DNA of 64,000 bases from Pseudomonas sp. Os17. GTDB taxonomy: Bacteria > Pseudomonadota > Gammaproteobacteria > Pseudomonadales > Pseudomonadaceae. Made by a program: the position numbers and the translations under genes. The stretch's first letter is position 1. Each line of letters begins with the position of its first letter. The notes below the pieces were generated by a model, which made no database searches, was not told the DNA's origin, and worked only from the letters and a program-made list of their open reading frames with translations. Shown here in pieces: positions 33,999 through 44,704 of this stretch. The stretch spans positions 2,173,501 to 2,237,500 of the forward strand of contig NZ_AP014627.1 of the NCBI RefSeq assembly GCF_001547895.1, in the 5' to 3' direction.

Positions 33999-34580
33999 GT
34001 TCAAGACCTGCGCCGGCAACTTCAGGCGCTGAAAAAATACAGGTGTTGCGGATGCCGCGTGACAGCATCCGCCGAGATATAGGCGATAGCCGGGCCTGGG
34101 CCCTTGGCTTCGGGGCCGGCTGCAGGCGAAGCGCTCAATGAAGTGGGGGCACTTCGAGACGTCTTTGCTGGTCAGCCAGATTCGGCCGGCGGCACCGGGC
34201 TCAATCGCGGTTAGCGACGTCCCTGGTGCGGGGAGAAGGTGAAGGCGAACAGGACGCTGCGGCGTCGACGGTTGATCGCGCAATCATGCTGGGCAACGGC
34301 CAGGGTTGCCGAAGGGCTCATCGAAGGGGAGAGGCACGGGGACTGTGCTGGCAGGAACATCGTGGTCTGACTGGCCGGAAAAGTAGGCGCACAGCCTACG
34401 TCAGGCCATTGCGCCAAGGCAACCAGACCTTGGCATGACACATTCGGTCCGGCAACGCACTTTTCCCGCATGCCGGACTGACATGCGGGTCGGGAAACTA
34501 ACAGGGGGTATGCGCTTGGTCTGATTTGCCGCAAGAGCAGGGCGCTCTTGTTGGGTGTGAGGCAAATCAGTGCAGGAAGA
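33999..34580. other. Non-coding stretch between the MFS gene and tRNA-Asn, with clustered hairpins
   Basis: This 582-base gap holds no gene I can support. Its right third (34383-34570) contains four separate inverted repeats, listed as their own entry. The left two thirds show nothing clear apart from the promoter region expected for the MFS gene on the minus strand. Confidence 0.5.
34383..34570. other. Cluster of stem-loops beside tRNA-Asn, possible structured RNA
   Basis: Perfect inverted repeats occur at 34383-34388/34394-34399 (GTAGGC/GCCTAC), 34413-34419/34428-34434 (GCCAAGG/CCTTGGC), and 34465-34472/34482-34489 (CCCGCATG/CATGCGGG). There is also a nested pair: outer CTGATTTGCC 34521-34530 with GGCAAATCAG 34561-34570, inner CAAGAGC 34532-34538 with GCTCTTG 34544-34550. 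It starts 10 bases past the 3' end of the minus-strand tRNA-Asn. It may be a small RNA, a processing signal or remains of an integration site. Confidence 0.4.
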
Positions 34581-34656
<76 letters not shown>

Positions 34657-34665
34657 ATGCGCCGT

Positions 34666-34693
34666 ATCTTACTGATTCAAAAAGGGAAGTCAA
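34666..34693 (-). promoter_or_regulatory. Sigma-70 promoter of tRNA-Asn
   Basis: On the minus strand, TTGACT (34688-34693) and TAAGAT (34666-34671) are separated by 16 bases, about ten bases upstream of the tRNA 5' end. A GC-rich discriminator follows, as in stringently controlled stable-RNA promoters. Confidence 0.75.
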
Positions 34694-34926
34694 CAAGCTT
34701 GGGAGATTTTTTTAAGCACGGCGCGAATCTGAATCAACTGCCGGCATGACTTCGAGGGTTTTATCGGCTGGCGGGCCGATACGTGAGCCGATAGGGGCTA
34801 CCATGGCTGCCCGGAAGTGGTTTCACGCGCTACCGGCCTCCAGTCGCACAGGTAAGCCTTTATGATCCGCTTCGATTTATCCCAGGTTCCTTCCCGGTTG
34901 TTCCCGCCTTGCTGCGGGGTACTGTC

Positions 34927-35160
34927 ATGAGCATCGAGCAGATCAGCCTGCCCAAAGGGGTAGGGCCTCAGGCCAGCAAGCTGTTGGACGCCATCACCCA
35001 GGCCGGGTCGGCGCCCGATCTGCAGCGTGCCGGCGGCAAGGCCGAAGGTTTTGTCCTCGGGCTGGAAAGCGCCAAGGCCATCAAGAGCCAGGTGGCCGAG
35101 GCGTTGTACGTGGCGTTTGATGATGCCGCCAGTCAACGCTTGGCTGAACTGACGGGCTGA
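34927..35160 (+). CDS. Small hypothetical protein
   Basis: The 77-residue protein (MSIEQISLPKGVGPQASKLL start) is mostly helical, without signal peptide, membrane helix or cysteine. I do not recognise a family. The ATG at 34927 is preferred; an in-frame TTG at 34912 is possible. It is convergent with the small membrane protein gene at 35167, six bases apart. The composition is like normal Pseudomonas coding DNA. Confidence 0.6.
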   Translation: MSIEQISLPKGVGPQASKLLDAITQAGSAPDLQRAGGKAEGFVLGLESAKAIKSQVAEALYVAFDDAASQRLAELTG

Positions 35161-35166
35161 GGCAGC

Positions 35167-35364
35167 TCAACCGCCGAAGGTCAGGCTGCCGAGCATCAGT
35201 TTGGCCATCAGTGACGTGGCCGCCAGTTGCACCAGCCACAGGGCCAGCCCGCCGAGAAACACGCCGAGGGCAATTTGCAGTACCAGGCTCTTCTCGCGTT
35301 TCTGCGAGCGGGGCAGATAGTGCTCAAGTTCGTCGCGGTCGGCCCGCAGGTCATCGTTTTTCAT
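35167..35364 (-). CDS. Small single-pass membrane protein, hypothetical
   Basis: The 65-residue protein has a charged N-terminus (MKNDDLRADRDELEHYLPRSQKREK, residues 1-25) and one hydrophobic segment (about residues 28-60, LVLQIALGVFLGGLALWLVQ). It is probably an inner-membrane protein with its N-terminus inside. No family recognised. The start at 35364 is chosen over 35397 because the N-terminal residues then form a compact charged head. Confidence 0.6.
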   Translation of the reverse strand: MKNDDLRADRDELEHYLPRSQKREKSLVLQIALGVFLGGLALWLVQLAATSLMAKLMLGSLTFGG

Positions 35365-35438
35365 CGGTTTCTCGATCAGCAGGGGAAACAAGGTCACAGT
35401 CTAGAGGGTGCAGGGCCGGGCAATAGCTGAGCGCCCAC

Positions 35439-35470
35439 AAAAAAGGGAAGCCGGCTGGCTTCCCTTTTTT
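35439..35470. terminator. Terminator downstream of the aromatic aminotransferase
   Basis: AAAAAAGGGAAGCC (35439-35452), loop GGCT and GGCTTCCCTTTTTT (35457-35470). It is symmetrical, 15 bases past the aminotransferase stop on the minus strand. Confidence 0.9.
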
Positions 35471-35485
35471 TACTACGGGTGCGGA

Positions 35486-36682
35486 TCAGATCACCTGGAG
35501 GATGGCCTTGGTCACTGCCTCGATGTTGCTCTGGTTCAGCGCGGCAACGCAGATGCGGCCGGTGTCCAGGGCGTAGATGCCGAACTCGTTGCGCAGGCGG
35601 GTCACTTGCTCGACGGTCAGGCCGGAGTAGGAGAACATGCCGCGCTGGCGACCGACGAAGCTGAAGTCGTGCTCAGGGGCGCCTTTGGCCAGCAAGTCGA
35701 CCATCTGGGTGCGCATGCCGCGAATCCGCAGGCGCATTTCCGCCAGTTCCTGCTCCCACTGGGCGCGCAGTTCCGGGTTGTTCAGCACCGCGGCGACGAT
35801 GGTTGCACCGTGAGTCGGCGGGTTGGAGTAGTTGGTGCGGATCACGCGCTTGACCTGGGACAGCACGCGAGCGCTTTCCTCCTTGGAGCTGCTGACGATG
35901 GACAGGGCGCCAACGCGCTCGCCGTACAGCGAGAACGACTTGGAGAACGAGCTGGAAACGAAGAAGGTCAGGCCCGACTCGGCGAACAGGCGCACGGCCG
36001 CGGCGTCTTCATCGATGCCGTCGCCGAAGCCCTGGTAGGCCATGTCGAGGAATGGCACGAGGTTTTTCGCCTTGACCACTTCCAGGACGTTTTTCCAGTC
36101 CTGCGGGCTCAGGTCGACACCGGTCGGGTTGTGGCAGCAGGCGTGCAGCACCACGATCGACTGGGCTGGCAGGGCGTTGAGGTCTTCCAGCAGGCCGGCA
36201 CGGTTCACGTCGTGGGTGGCGGCGTCGTAGTAGCGGTAGTTCTGCACTGGGAAACCGGCTGTTTCAAACAGTGCGCGGTGGTTTTCCCAGCTCGGATCGC
36301 TGATGGCGACCACGGCGTTGGGCAGCAGTTGCTTGAGGAAGTCGGCACCGATTTTCAGGGCGCCAGTACCGCCAACGGCCTGGGTGGTGACCACGCGGCC
36401 AGCGGCCAGCAGTGGCGAGTCGTTGCCGAACAGCAGCTTTTGTACCGCCTGGTCGTAGGCGGCAATGCCGTCGATCGGCAGGTAGCCACGGGAAGCGTGT
36501 TGAGCGGCGCGAATTGTCTCGGCTTCGACAACGGCGCGCAGGAGTGGAATGCGTCCCTCCTCGTTGCAGTACACGCCCACTCCAAGGTTGACCTTGTTGG
36601 TACGGGTGTCGGCGTTGAATGCTTCGTTGAGGCCCAGGATTGGATCGCGTGGTGCCATTTCGACAGCGGAGAACAGGCTCAT
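35486..36682 (-). CDS. Aromatic amino acid aminotransferase (class I, AspC/TyrB family)
   Basis: The 398-residue PLP enzyme transfers amino groups between aromatic or dicarboxylic amino acids and 2-oxoglutarate. The PLP lysine is in SSSFSKSFSLYGERVG; CHNPTGVDLSPQDW and LDMAYQGFGDG supply the Asn and Asp/Tyr contacts. The end has MFSYSGLTVEQV with the substrate-binding region. TyrB and AspC cannot be separated safely; the pseudomonad gene at this locus is usually annotated as aromatic. It is divergent from uvrB. Confidence 0.92.
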   Translation of the reverse strand: MSLFSAVEMAPRDPILGLNEAFNADTRTNKVNLGVGVYCNEEGRIPLLRAVVEAETIRAAQHASRGYLPIDGIAAYDQAVQKLLFGNDSPLLAAGRVVTTQAVGGTGALKIGADFLKQLLPNAVVAISDPSWENHRALFETAGFPVQNYRYYDAATHDVNRAGLLEDLNALPAQSIVVLHACCHNPTGVDLSPQDWKNVLEVVKAKNLVPFLDMAYQGFGDGIDEDAAAVRLFAESGLTFFVSSSFSKSFSLYGERVGALSIVSSSKEESARVLSQVKRVIRTNYSNPPTHGATIVAAVLNNPELRAQWEQELAEMRLRIRGMRTQMVDLLAKGAPEHDFSFVGRQRGMFSYSGLTVEQVTRLRNEFGIYALDTGRICVAALNQSNIEAVTKAILQVI

Positions 36683-37018
36683 TTTTACGGCGGCTCTGAA
36701 TGGAGTGTGGAGGGACGTGTCGCGCTCCAGCCGAATGCACTAGAGCGGTGCACAAACGGGGAGCTAGTATAGAGGCCATCATCGCGGGGGGCGACAGCCG
36801 ATTGACCTTTTGCGACAAGTTTTTCGCTTTATTTTTCGACCGTTAGTCTTATTGCAACCTTCCGGGTGTTAACGGGTGTAAGACCTTTACCTTGAAAGCC
36901 GTGGTATCTGCCTCCACATCCAGCTCATTCCGGTTTTTTTCCTCGGCGACATGGGTCGTACGCGGTGTTTCTCGTTCCTGTACGGTATGGCCGCGCATGA
37001 ACGATCCCAGAGGTAGAT
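36683..37018. promoter_or_regulatory. Divergent promoter region, aminotransferase and uvrB
   Basis: This 336-base gap must drive both genes. The central part (36800-36880) is AT-richer, with a TTGACC at 36804, but I could not assign a confident promoter. I found no CTGT-N8-ACAG LexA box. The AGAGG ribosome-binding site of uvrB lies at about 37009-37013. Confidence 0.5.
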
Positions 37019-39034
<2,016 letters not shown>

Positions 39035-39050
39035 CGACGCTCGATCCCTC

Positions 39051-39132
39051 GTAGGAGCCGGCTTGCCGGCGAAGAGGCCCTCAAATCCTGTGCAAGGGTT
39101 GGGAGCCTATTCGCTGGCAAGCCAGCTCCTAC
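39051..39132. repeat. REP doublet (REPIN-like) between uvrB and the EmrB-type gene
   Basis: GTAGGAGCCGGCTTGCCGGC begins at 39051 and its inverted, slightly diverged partner GCTGGCAAGCCAGCTCCTAC ends at 39132, about 80 bases in total. The GTAGGAG ends face outward, the reverse of the doublet at 6797. The two arms are diverged (CCGGC versus CTGGC) in a paired fashion. It sits between convergent genes. Confidence 0.8.
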
Positions 39133-39146
39133 AGGCAATTCGTGGG

Positions 39147-40697
39147 TCAGTGGGCTTCTCCTGCCTTCAAGCCCTTGGGCAGGGCCTTGGTCAAAAGTAC
39201 CGCCAGCATGCTGATGCCCAGGGCGATGCCGACAAAATGGAAGGCGTCGTTGTAGGCCATGATCTGCGCCTGCTGGTGGGTGATCTCGCTGAGCTTGCCA
39301 AGGGCCGCGGACTCGCTGCCGAACTTGTCGGTGAGGGTCGCCAGGCGTTCCGCCACCTGCGGGTTGCTGGGCACCAGCGCTTCACGCAGGTAGTCGAAAT
39401 AGGTCTTGGTCCGGGCATCCAGCAGGGTCGCCAGCAAGGCGATGCCGATGGCGCCTCCCAGGTTGCGCAGGATGTTGAACAGGCTCGACGCCGAGCCCGC
39501 GTCCTGGGGCTGTATGTAAGCCGTAGCGATCAGCGAGATGGTGACCATGATCAGCGGCTGGCCCAGGGCGCGGATGATCTGGGTCTGGTTGAACTGCGGT
39601 CCGGCGAAGTCCGGATTGAGCACGCCTGACGAGAAACTCGCCAGCCCGAACAGGCCGAACCCCAGGGCGCATAGCCATTTGGGCGAGATGAACTGCATCA
39701 GCTTGGGCACCAGCGGAATCAGGAACAGCTGCGGTATCCCCATCCACATGATCACTTCGCCGATCTGCAGGGCGTTGTAGTTCTGGATCTGCGCCAGGTA
39801 CAGCGGCAGCAGGTAGATCGAGCCATACAGGCCAACCCCCATGCCCAGGCTGGAAATGCTCGACAGGCCGAAGTTGCGATTGCGCAGGATGCCCAGGTTG
39901 ATCAGTGGATTGGGCTTGGAGACCTGGACGATGACGAAGGTGATCAGGCTGACCAGGGCGATGCTGCCCAGGGTCACGATCAGGTTCGACTCCAGCCAGT
40001 CCTTGCGGTGGCCCTCTTCAAGAAACACCTGCAGGCAGCCCAGGCCCAGGCCGAGGGTCAGGATACCGGTGTAGTCGGTGCTTTTGAGCAGTTCCCAGTG
40101 GGCTTCCTTCTTTTCCAGGCCGTACAGCAGGCCGGCGATCATCAGCAGGCCCGGCGGCACGTTGATATAGAAGATGTATTCCCAGCCCCAGTTTTCCGTC
40201 AGCCAGCCGCCCAGGGTCGGGCCGATGGAGGGGGCGAAGGTGGCGGTCATGGCGAACATGGCCATGCCCTTGGCCCGGTGGTGCTCGGGGAGCTTGATCA
40301 GGGTCAGGGTGAATGCCAGGGGAATCAGCGCGCCGCCGGTAAAGCCCTGCAGGGCGCGGAACACGATCATGCTTTCCAGGCTCCAGGCCATGGAGCAGAG
40401 CAGGGAGGCGATCAGGAAACCCACCGAAACCCAGGTCGCCAGCCGCCGGGCCGAGAGCAGCTGCACCAGCCAGGCGGTGAGGGGGATCATGATGATCTCC
40501 GCCACCAGGTAGGAGGTGGAGATCCACGAGCCTTCCTCAAGGGTGGCGGAGAGGGCGCCCTGGATGTCCTTCAGCGAGGAGTTGGTGATCTGGATGTCGA
40601 GCACCGCCATGAAGGCGCCGAGCATGGCGCTCATGACCGCTATCCAGTCGCGTCGGCTGGGCTCCGCCAGCGGGCGCAGCAGTTGATCACCGGCCAT
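39147..40697 (-). CDS. EmrB/DHA2-family MFS multidrug exporter
   Basis: The 516-residue carrier has the 14-helix DHA2 plan: MLGAFMAVLDIQITNSSL in TM1 with the D-I-Q-I motif, LQGFTGGALIPLAFTLTLI as antiporter motif C-like, SISSLGMGVGLYGSIYLLPLYLAQIQNY, and GIALGISMLAVLLTKALPKG at the end. It probably exports drugs or toxins by proton antiport with the periplasmic adaptor encoded upstream (11-bp overlap). No outer-membrane channel gene is adjacent, so it would use a shared TolC-type protein. Confidence 0.92.
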   Translation of the reverse strand: MAGDQLLRPLAEPSRRDWIAVMSAMLGAFMAVLDIQITNSSLKDIQGALSATLEEGSWISTSYLVAEIIMIPLTAWLVQLLSARRLATWVSVGFLIASLLCSMAWSLESMIVFRALQGFTGGALIPLAFTLTLIKLPEHHRAKGMAMFAMTATFAPSIGPTLGGWLTENWGWEYIFYINVPPGLLMIAGLLYGLEKKEAHWELLKSTDYTGILTLGLGLGCLQVFLEEGHRKDWLESNLIVTLGSIALVSLITFVIVQVSKPNPLINLGILRNRNFGLSSISSLGMGVGLYGSIYLLPLYLAQIQNYNALQIGEVIMWMGIPQLFLIPLVPKLMQFISPKWLCALGFGLFGLASFSSGVLNPDFAGPQFNQTQIIRALGQPLIMVTISLIATAYIQPQDAGSASSLFNILRNLGGAIGIALLATLLDARTKTYFDYLREALVPSNPQVAERLATLTDKFGSESAALGKLSEITHQQAQIMAYNDAFHFVGIALGISMLAVLLTKALPKGLKAGEAH

Positions 40698-41733
40698 CGA
40701 CAGGGTCTTTGACGTTCACTTTGACCGTGACCGACATGCCCGGACGGATCTTGCCCTGTAGGGGATTGTCGGGGGCGAAGGTCAGCTTTACCGGAATGCG
40801 TTGTACCACCTTGGTGAAGTTGCCAGTGGCGTTGTCCGGTGGCAGCAGGCTGAACTGTGCGCCGGACGCGGCGAATAGGCTGTCGACCCGGGCCTGGATC
40901 GGGGTGTCGCCGTAGGCGTCGAAGGTCAGCTCGGCCTGTTGTCCGGGTTGCATGTGACCGATCTGAGTCTCCTTGAAGTTGGCCTGAACCCAGATGTCCT
41001 GGTCCGGAACGATCGACAGCAGGTAGGCGCCGGCCTGTACCACCTGGCCGTTGCGCGCTGCACGCTGGCCGATGATGCCGCTGATGGGGGCGTGGATTTC
41101 GCTGCGGCTCAGGTTCAATTGCGCCTGGGCCAGGTCGGCCCGGGCATTGGCAATCTGTGCGTCGAGGCGCTTGATCTCGGCGTTCAGGGCGTTGACCTGT
41201 TGGCGCTGGCCTTGCAGGTCGGCTTCAGCCTTGGCTACTTGGGAGCGGGCGATGTGGTTGTCGGCGGAAAGGGTAGTGACCCGTTCTTCGGAGACATAAC
41301 CGGGCTTGCGCAGGGTCTGGGCCCGGGACAGGTCGATCTGCGAGCGACCGAGGCTGGCCTGGCTCGATGCCACCTGGGCCTGGCTGGCGGCGATCAGGCT
41401 GGCTTGTTGGGTCAGTTTGCTCTGGGCCTGCAGGCGTTCGGCCTCGCGGGTGGCGAGGGCGGCCTGGGCGCGGTCCACCGCCAGCTGGAAGTCCTGACCT
41501 TCCAGGCGTATCAGCAATTGGCCTTGCTCTACGTGTTGGTTGTCCTGCACGCGCACTTCTTCAATCCGTGCGCTGAGTTGGCTGGAAACCCGGGTGATTT
41601 CGCCCTGGACGTAGGCGTTGTCGGTGGTTTCATAAAAACGGCCGTGGAACCACCAATGGGCAAGCAGTCCCAGGGCGATCAGCAGGACCAGAGACAGGAA
41701 AACAAACAGGCGACGCTTGAGTTGGGCAGGCAT
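40687..41733 (-). CDS. EmrA/HlyD-family periplasmic adaptor
   Basis: The 348-residue adaptor starts with an anchor helix (LKRRLFVFLSLVLLIALGLLAHWW) and continues with a biotinyl-lipoyl-like hairpin, VSSQLSARIEEVRVQDNQHVEQGQLLIRLE. A long coiled-coil pair (about residues 80-200) is followed by SRSEIHAPISGIIGQRAARNGQVVQAGAYLLSIVPDQDIWVQANFKETQI, a strong HlyD signature. The ATG at 41733 gives the membrane start; the in-frame ATG at 41790 has no good Shine-Dalgarno. It works with the exporter at 39147. Confidence 0.9.
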   Translation of the reverse strand: MPAQLKRRLFVFLSLVLLIALGLLAHWWFHGRFYETTDNAYVQGEITRVSSQLSARIEEVRVQDNQHVEQGQLLIRLEGQDFQLAVDRAQAALATREAERLQAQSKLTQQASLIAASQAQVASSQASLGRSQIDLSRAQTLRKPGYVSEERVTTLSADNHIARSQVAKAEADLQGQRQQVNALNAEIKRLDAQIANARADLAQAQLNLSRSEIHAPISGIIGQRAARNGQVVQAGAYLLSIVPDQDIWVQANFKETQIGHMQPGQQAELTFDAYGDTPIQARVDSLFAASGAQFSLLPPDNATGNFTKVVQRIPVKLTFAPDNPLQGKIRPGMSVTVKVNVKDPVDGR

Positions 41734-41965
41734 GGGCAGACTGTAGTCGAGAAAAGTGTAAGGAAATCTATCAGCCGGCGAATCTGGCATATAGCCACTG
41801 GGTGGTAAATGCCGCTTGTTGATTATTGGCCATTCAGCGGGCTGGCAGCGGCCTGTAGTCGCAACCTTGGCTTAAATGCCCTCCTCACTGGAGCGGTGCT
41901 GGTGTCGCCTGTTACCATTCGCCCCCTGTTTTATTCCTCGTTTTTCTATCTGTTCGAGACCAGCC

Positions 41966-43447
41966 ATGACCACCGTTCGCACGCGCATCGCGCCATCGCC
42001 TACCGGGGACCCCCACGTAGGTACCGCTTACATCGCTTTGTTCAACTACTGCTTTGCCAAGCAGCATGGCGGTGAGTTCATTCTGCGTATCGAAGACACC
42101 GATCAGTTGCGCTCGACTCGCGAGTCCGAGCAGCAGATCTTCGACGCCTTGCGCTGGTTGGGCATCAATTGGAGCGAAGGCCCGGATGTCGGCGGCCCTC
42201 ACGGCCCGTATCGCCAGAGCGAGCGCGGTGACATCTACCAGAAGTACGCCCAGCAACTGGTGGACCTGGGCCACGCCTTCCCGTGCTTCTGCACCGCCGA
42301 AGAGCTGGACCAGATGCGTGCCGAGCAGATGGCTCGTGGCGAAACCCCGCGTTATGACGGCCGTGCGCTGCTGTTGTCCAAGGAAGAAGTGGCCCGGCGC
42401 CTGGCGGCCGGTGAGCCCCACGTGATCCGCATGAAGGTGCCGACCGAAGGCGTCTGCGTGGTGCCGGACATGTTGCGTGGCGACGTCGAGATCCCGTGGG
42501 ATCGCATGGACATGCAAGTGCTGATGAAGACCGACGGCCTGCCGACCTACTTCCTGGCCAACGTGGTCGATGACCACCTGATGGGCATCACCCACGTGCT
42601 GCGTGGTGAGGAATGGCTGCCTTCGGCGCCGAAACTGATCCTGCTGTACGAGTACTTCGGTTGGGAGCAGCCACAGCTGTGTTACATGCCGCTGCTGCGC
42701 AACCCGGACAAGAGCAAGCTGTCCAAGCGCAAGAACCCGACCTCGGTGACCTTCTACGAGCGCATGGGCTTCATGCCCGAGGCCATGCTCAACTACCTGG
42801 GCCGCATGGGCTGGTCGATGCCGGACGAGCGCGAGAAGTTCTCGTTGCAGGAAATGGTCGATAACTTCGACCTGTCGCGGGTATCCCTGGGTGGGCCGAT
42901 CTTCGATATCGAGAAGCTGTCCTGGCTCAATGGTCAGTGGCTGCGGGATCTGCCGGTGGAAGAGTTCGCCAGCCGGGTCCAGACCTGGGCGCTGAACCCC
43001 GAGTACCTGATGAAGATCGCGCCCCATGTGCAGGGCCGGGTCGAGACCTTCAGCCAGATCGCACCGTTGGCCGGCTTCTTCTTCGCGGGTGGCGTGACCC
43101 CGGATGCCAAGTTGTTCGAATCCAAGAAACTTTCGGGTGATCAGGTGCGGCAGCTGATGCAGTTGATCCTGTGGAAGCTCGAAAGCCTGCGTCAGTGGGA
43201 GAAAGACAGCATCACCGCGACTATTCAGGCAGTGGTTGAATCCCTGGAACTGAAGCTGCGCGACGCCATGCCGCTGATGTTCGCGGCCATCACTGGCCAG
43301 GCCAGTTCGGTATCGGTACTCGATGCCATGGAGATTCTGGGGCCGGACCTGACGCGTTTCCGTCTGCGTCAGGCCATCGATCTGCTCGGTGGTGTGTCGA
43401 AGAAAGAGAACAAGGAATGGGAAAAACTGCTGGGCGCCATCGGCTAA
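41966..43447 (+). CDS. gltX: Glutamyl-tRNA synthetase
   Basis: The 493-residue class I synthetase charges tRNA-Glu, and three tRNA-Glu genes follow downstream. It has the HIGH-like motif ([11 protein letters not shown], residues 12-22) and a KMSKS-like SKLSKRKN. The early domain has [14 protein letters not shown], and the C-terminal half is the alpha-helical anticodon-binding domain. The ATG at 41966 gives the usual start [14 protein letters not shown]; a long upstream open frame is ignored. The length matches the family. Confidence 0.97.
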   Translation: MTTVRTRIAPSPTGDPHVGTAYIALFNYCFAKQHGGEFILRIEDTDQLRSTRESEQQIFDALRWLGINWSEGPDVGGPHGPYRQSERGDIYQKYAQQLVDLGHAFPCFCTAEELDQMRAEQMARGETPRYDGRALLLSKEEVARRLAAGEPHVIRMKVPTEGVCVVPDMLRGDVEIPWDRMDMQVLMKTDGLPTYFLANVVDDHLMGITHVLRGEEWLPSAPKLILLYEYFGWEQPQLCYMPLLRNPDKSKLSKRKNPTSVTFYERMGFMPEAMLNYLGRMGWSMPDEREKFSLQEMVDNFDLSRVSLGGPIFDIEKLSWLNGQWLRDLPVEEFASRVQTWALNPEYLMKIAPHVQGRVETFSQIAPLAGFFFAGGVTPDAKLFESKKLSGDQVRQLMQLILWKLESLRQWEKDSITATIQAVVESLELKLRDAMPLMFAAITGQASSVSVLDAMEILGPDLTRFRLRQAIDLLGGVSKKENKEWEKLLGAIG

Positions 43448-43468
43448 GGCGCCTTTGCAGGACGGTTG

Positions 43469-43543
43469 CGCCAAGGGCGGCGATCTTTTCGGCTACGCTT
43501 GAAATCCAGGCGCAGACGGTTTGATCGTCGCCCTTGGCGTTTT
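43469..43543 (+). terminator. Long stem-loop downstream of gltX, probable terminator
   Basis: CGCCAAGGGCGGCGATC (43469-43485) pairs with GATCGTCGCCCTTGGCG (43523-43539) with one wobble, a 17-bp stem around a 37-base loop, followed by TTTT. It is unusually large for a terminator and could also be a small RNA fold. Confidence 0.6.
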
Positions 43544-43674
43544 CTGTCGGCCTGTAACGAACCTTTTGCGGTGGTTGATGCGGGTCGACAAGGCCGCAAA
43601 AGCCAGGGTTTTCGGGGCGGGGCGGTAAGTGGTTGTTATCCCGGCAAATTTTTTTTCAAAAAGCGGAAAAAAAA

Positions 43675-43703
43675 TTGACAGCCTTCAGATCCCCCCTTAA
43701 GAT
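43675..43703 (+). promoter_or_regulatory. Sigma-70 promoter of the tRNA-Ala/Glu cluster
   Basis: TTGACA (43675-43680), 17 bases and TAAGAT (43698-43703), with an AT-rich UP-like stretch upstream (43646-43674) and a GC-rich discriminator. This is a classical growth-rate-controlled stable-RNA promoter. Confidence 0.85.
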
Positions 43704-43724
43704 TCGCCCCGTCCTCACCGACGA

Positions 43725-43800
<76 letters not shown>

Positions 43801-43838
43801 ATTTACAGTTCAAGGCCTGGCCACACCGGCCTTGAATC

Positions 43839-43859
43839 GACCAGTACTCAGCACTGGTC
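43839..43859 (+). ncRNA. Covarying spacer hairpin, copy 1 (also 44122-44142 and 44407-44427)
   Basis: In the Ala-Glu spacer, GACCAGT pairs with ACTGGTC around ACTCAGC. In copy 2 the arms are GATCGGT and GCCGATC; in copy 3, GACCAGT and GCTGGTC. Two positions change on both sides to keep pairing, so the structure of the precursor RNA is probably under selection. A second spacer hairpin (TTCAAGGCC/GGCCTTGAA at 43809-43836) is kept as well, with wobble pairs. Confidence 0.55.
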
Positions 43860-43879
43860 AGTTGTATAGAAGGGTTTGC

Positions 43880-43955
43880 GTCCCCTTCGTCTAGTGGCCT
43901 AGGACACCGCCCTTTCACGGCGGTAACAGGGGTTCGAGTCCCCTAGGGGACGCCA
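43880..43955 (+). tRNA. tRNA-Glu(TTC), copy 1
   Basis: 76 bases with CCA encoded. GTCCCCT acceptor stem, anticodon loop CCTTTCACG carrying TTC, T-arm GGTTCGAGTCC. Confidence 0.96.
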
Positions 43956-44007
43956 GTTTCACACAAGCGATGTTGCAAGATATCGCTGCGCCGCGAGGCG
44001 AAAATCC

Positions 44008-44083
<76 letters not shown>

Positions 44084-44162
44084 ATTTACAGTTCAAGGTT
44101 TGGCCACACTGGCCTTGAATCGATCGGTACTCAGCGCCGATCAGTTGTTTAGAAGGGTTTGT

Positions 44163-44238
44163 GTCCCCTTCGTCTAGTGGCCTAGGACACCGCCCTTTCA
44201 CGGCGGTAACAGGGGTTCGAGTCCCCTAGGGGACGCCA
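44163..44238 (+). tRNA. tRNA-Glu(TTC), copy 2
   Basis: Identical to copy 1 (TTC anticodon, CCA encoded). Confidence 0.96.
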
Positions 44239-44290
44239 GTTTCACACAAGCGATGTTGCAAGATGTCGCTGCGCCGCGAGGCGAAAATCC

Positions 44291-44366
<76 letters not shown>

Positions 44367-44445
44367 ATTTTTACAGTTCAAGGTCTGGCCACACCGGCCT
44401 TGAATCGACCAGTACTCAGCGCTGGTCAGCTGTCAGAAGGTTTGT

Positions 44446-44521
44446 GTCCCCTTCGTCTAGTGGCCTAGGACACCGCCCTTTCACGGCGGTAACAGGGGTT
44501 CGAGTCCCCTAGGGGACGCCA
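44446..44521 (+). tRNA. tRNA-Glu(TTC), copy 3
   Basis: Identical to copies 1 and 2 (TTC anticodon, CCA encoded). The last tRNA of the cluster, followed by two hairpins. Confidence 0.96.
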
Positions 44522-44527
44522 CGATTA

Positions 44528-44580
44528 CCCGCTCTGCGGGATTTTTAAGGGTCATTCAATTATTGAATGGCCCTTTTGTT
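44528..44580 (+). terminator. Double terminator after the tRNA cluster
   Basis: A short stem CCCGC/GCGGG (44528-44540) with a T-run is followed by AAGGGTCATTCAA (44547-44559), a three-base loop and TTGAATGGCCCTT (44563-44575) with a T-rich tail. Confidence 0.85.
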
Positions 44581-44653
44581 TTTCTGGCGCCCAGCCAGCT
44601 CCCGCTTTCTTCCTGAACCTGTACTTCTGACCGATGGTCACACTGGCGACTTG

Positions 44654-44686
44654 CGGAAAATTATTATGAGTATAATATTTTTTCCG
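44654..44686. promoter_or_regulatory. Inverted repeat upstream of the tetR gene, probable autoregulatory operator
   Basis: CGGAAAA (44654-44660) and TTTTCCG (44680-44686) flank ATTAT (44663-44667) and ATAAT (44672-44676), giving a nearly symmetric AT-rich site about 20 bases before the TetR ATG. It includes TATAAT-like sequence, so bound repressor would block the promoter. Confidence 0.55.
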
Positions 44687-44704
44687 TAATATTCGGAGGC
44701 AACG

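Noticed and set aside
34211..34534. Open frame of about 100 residues on the minus strand in the gap before tRNA-Asn
   Set aside because: Low-complexity, Pro/Ser/Cys-rich peptide without a plausible domain, no Shine-Dalgarno, and it overlaps the clustered stem-loops.
36683..37018. Possible LexA/SOS box upstream of uvrB
   Set aside because: No CTGT-N8-ACAG match was found by eye, so SOS control is not claimed.
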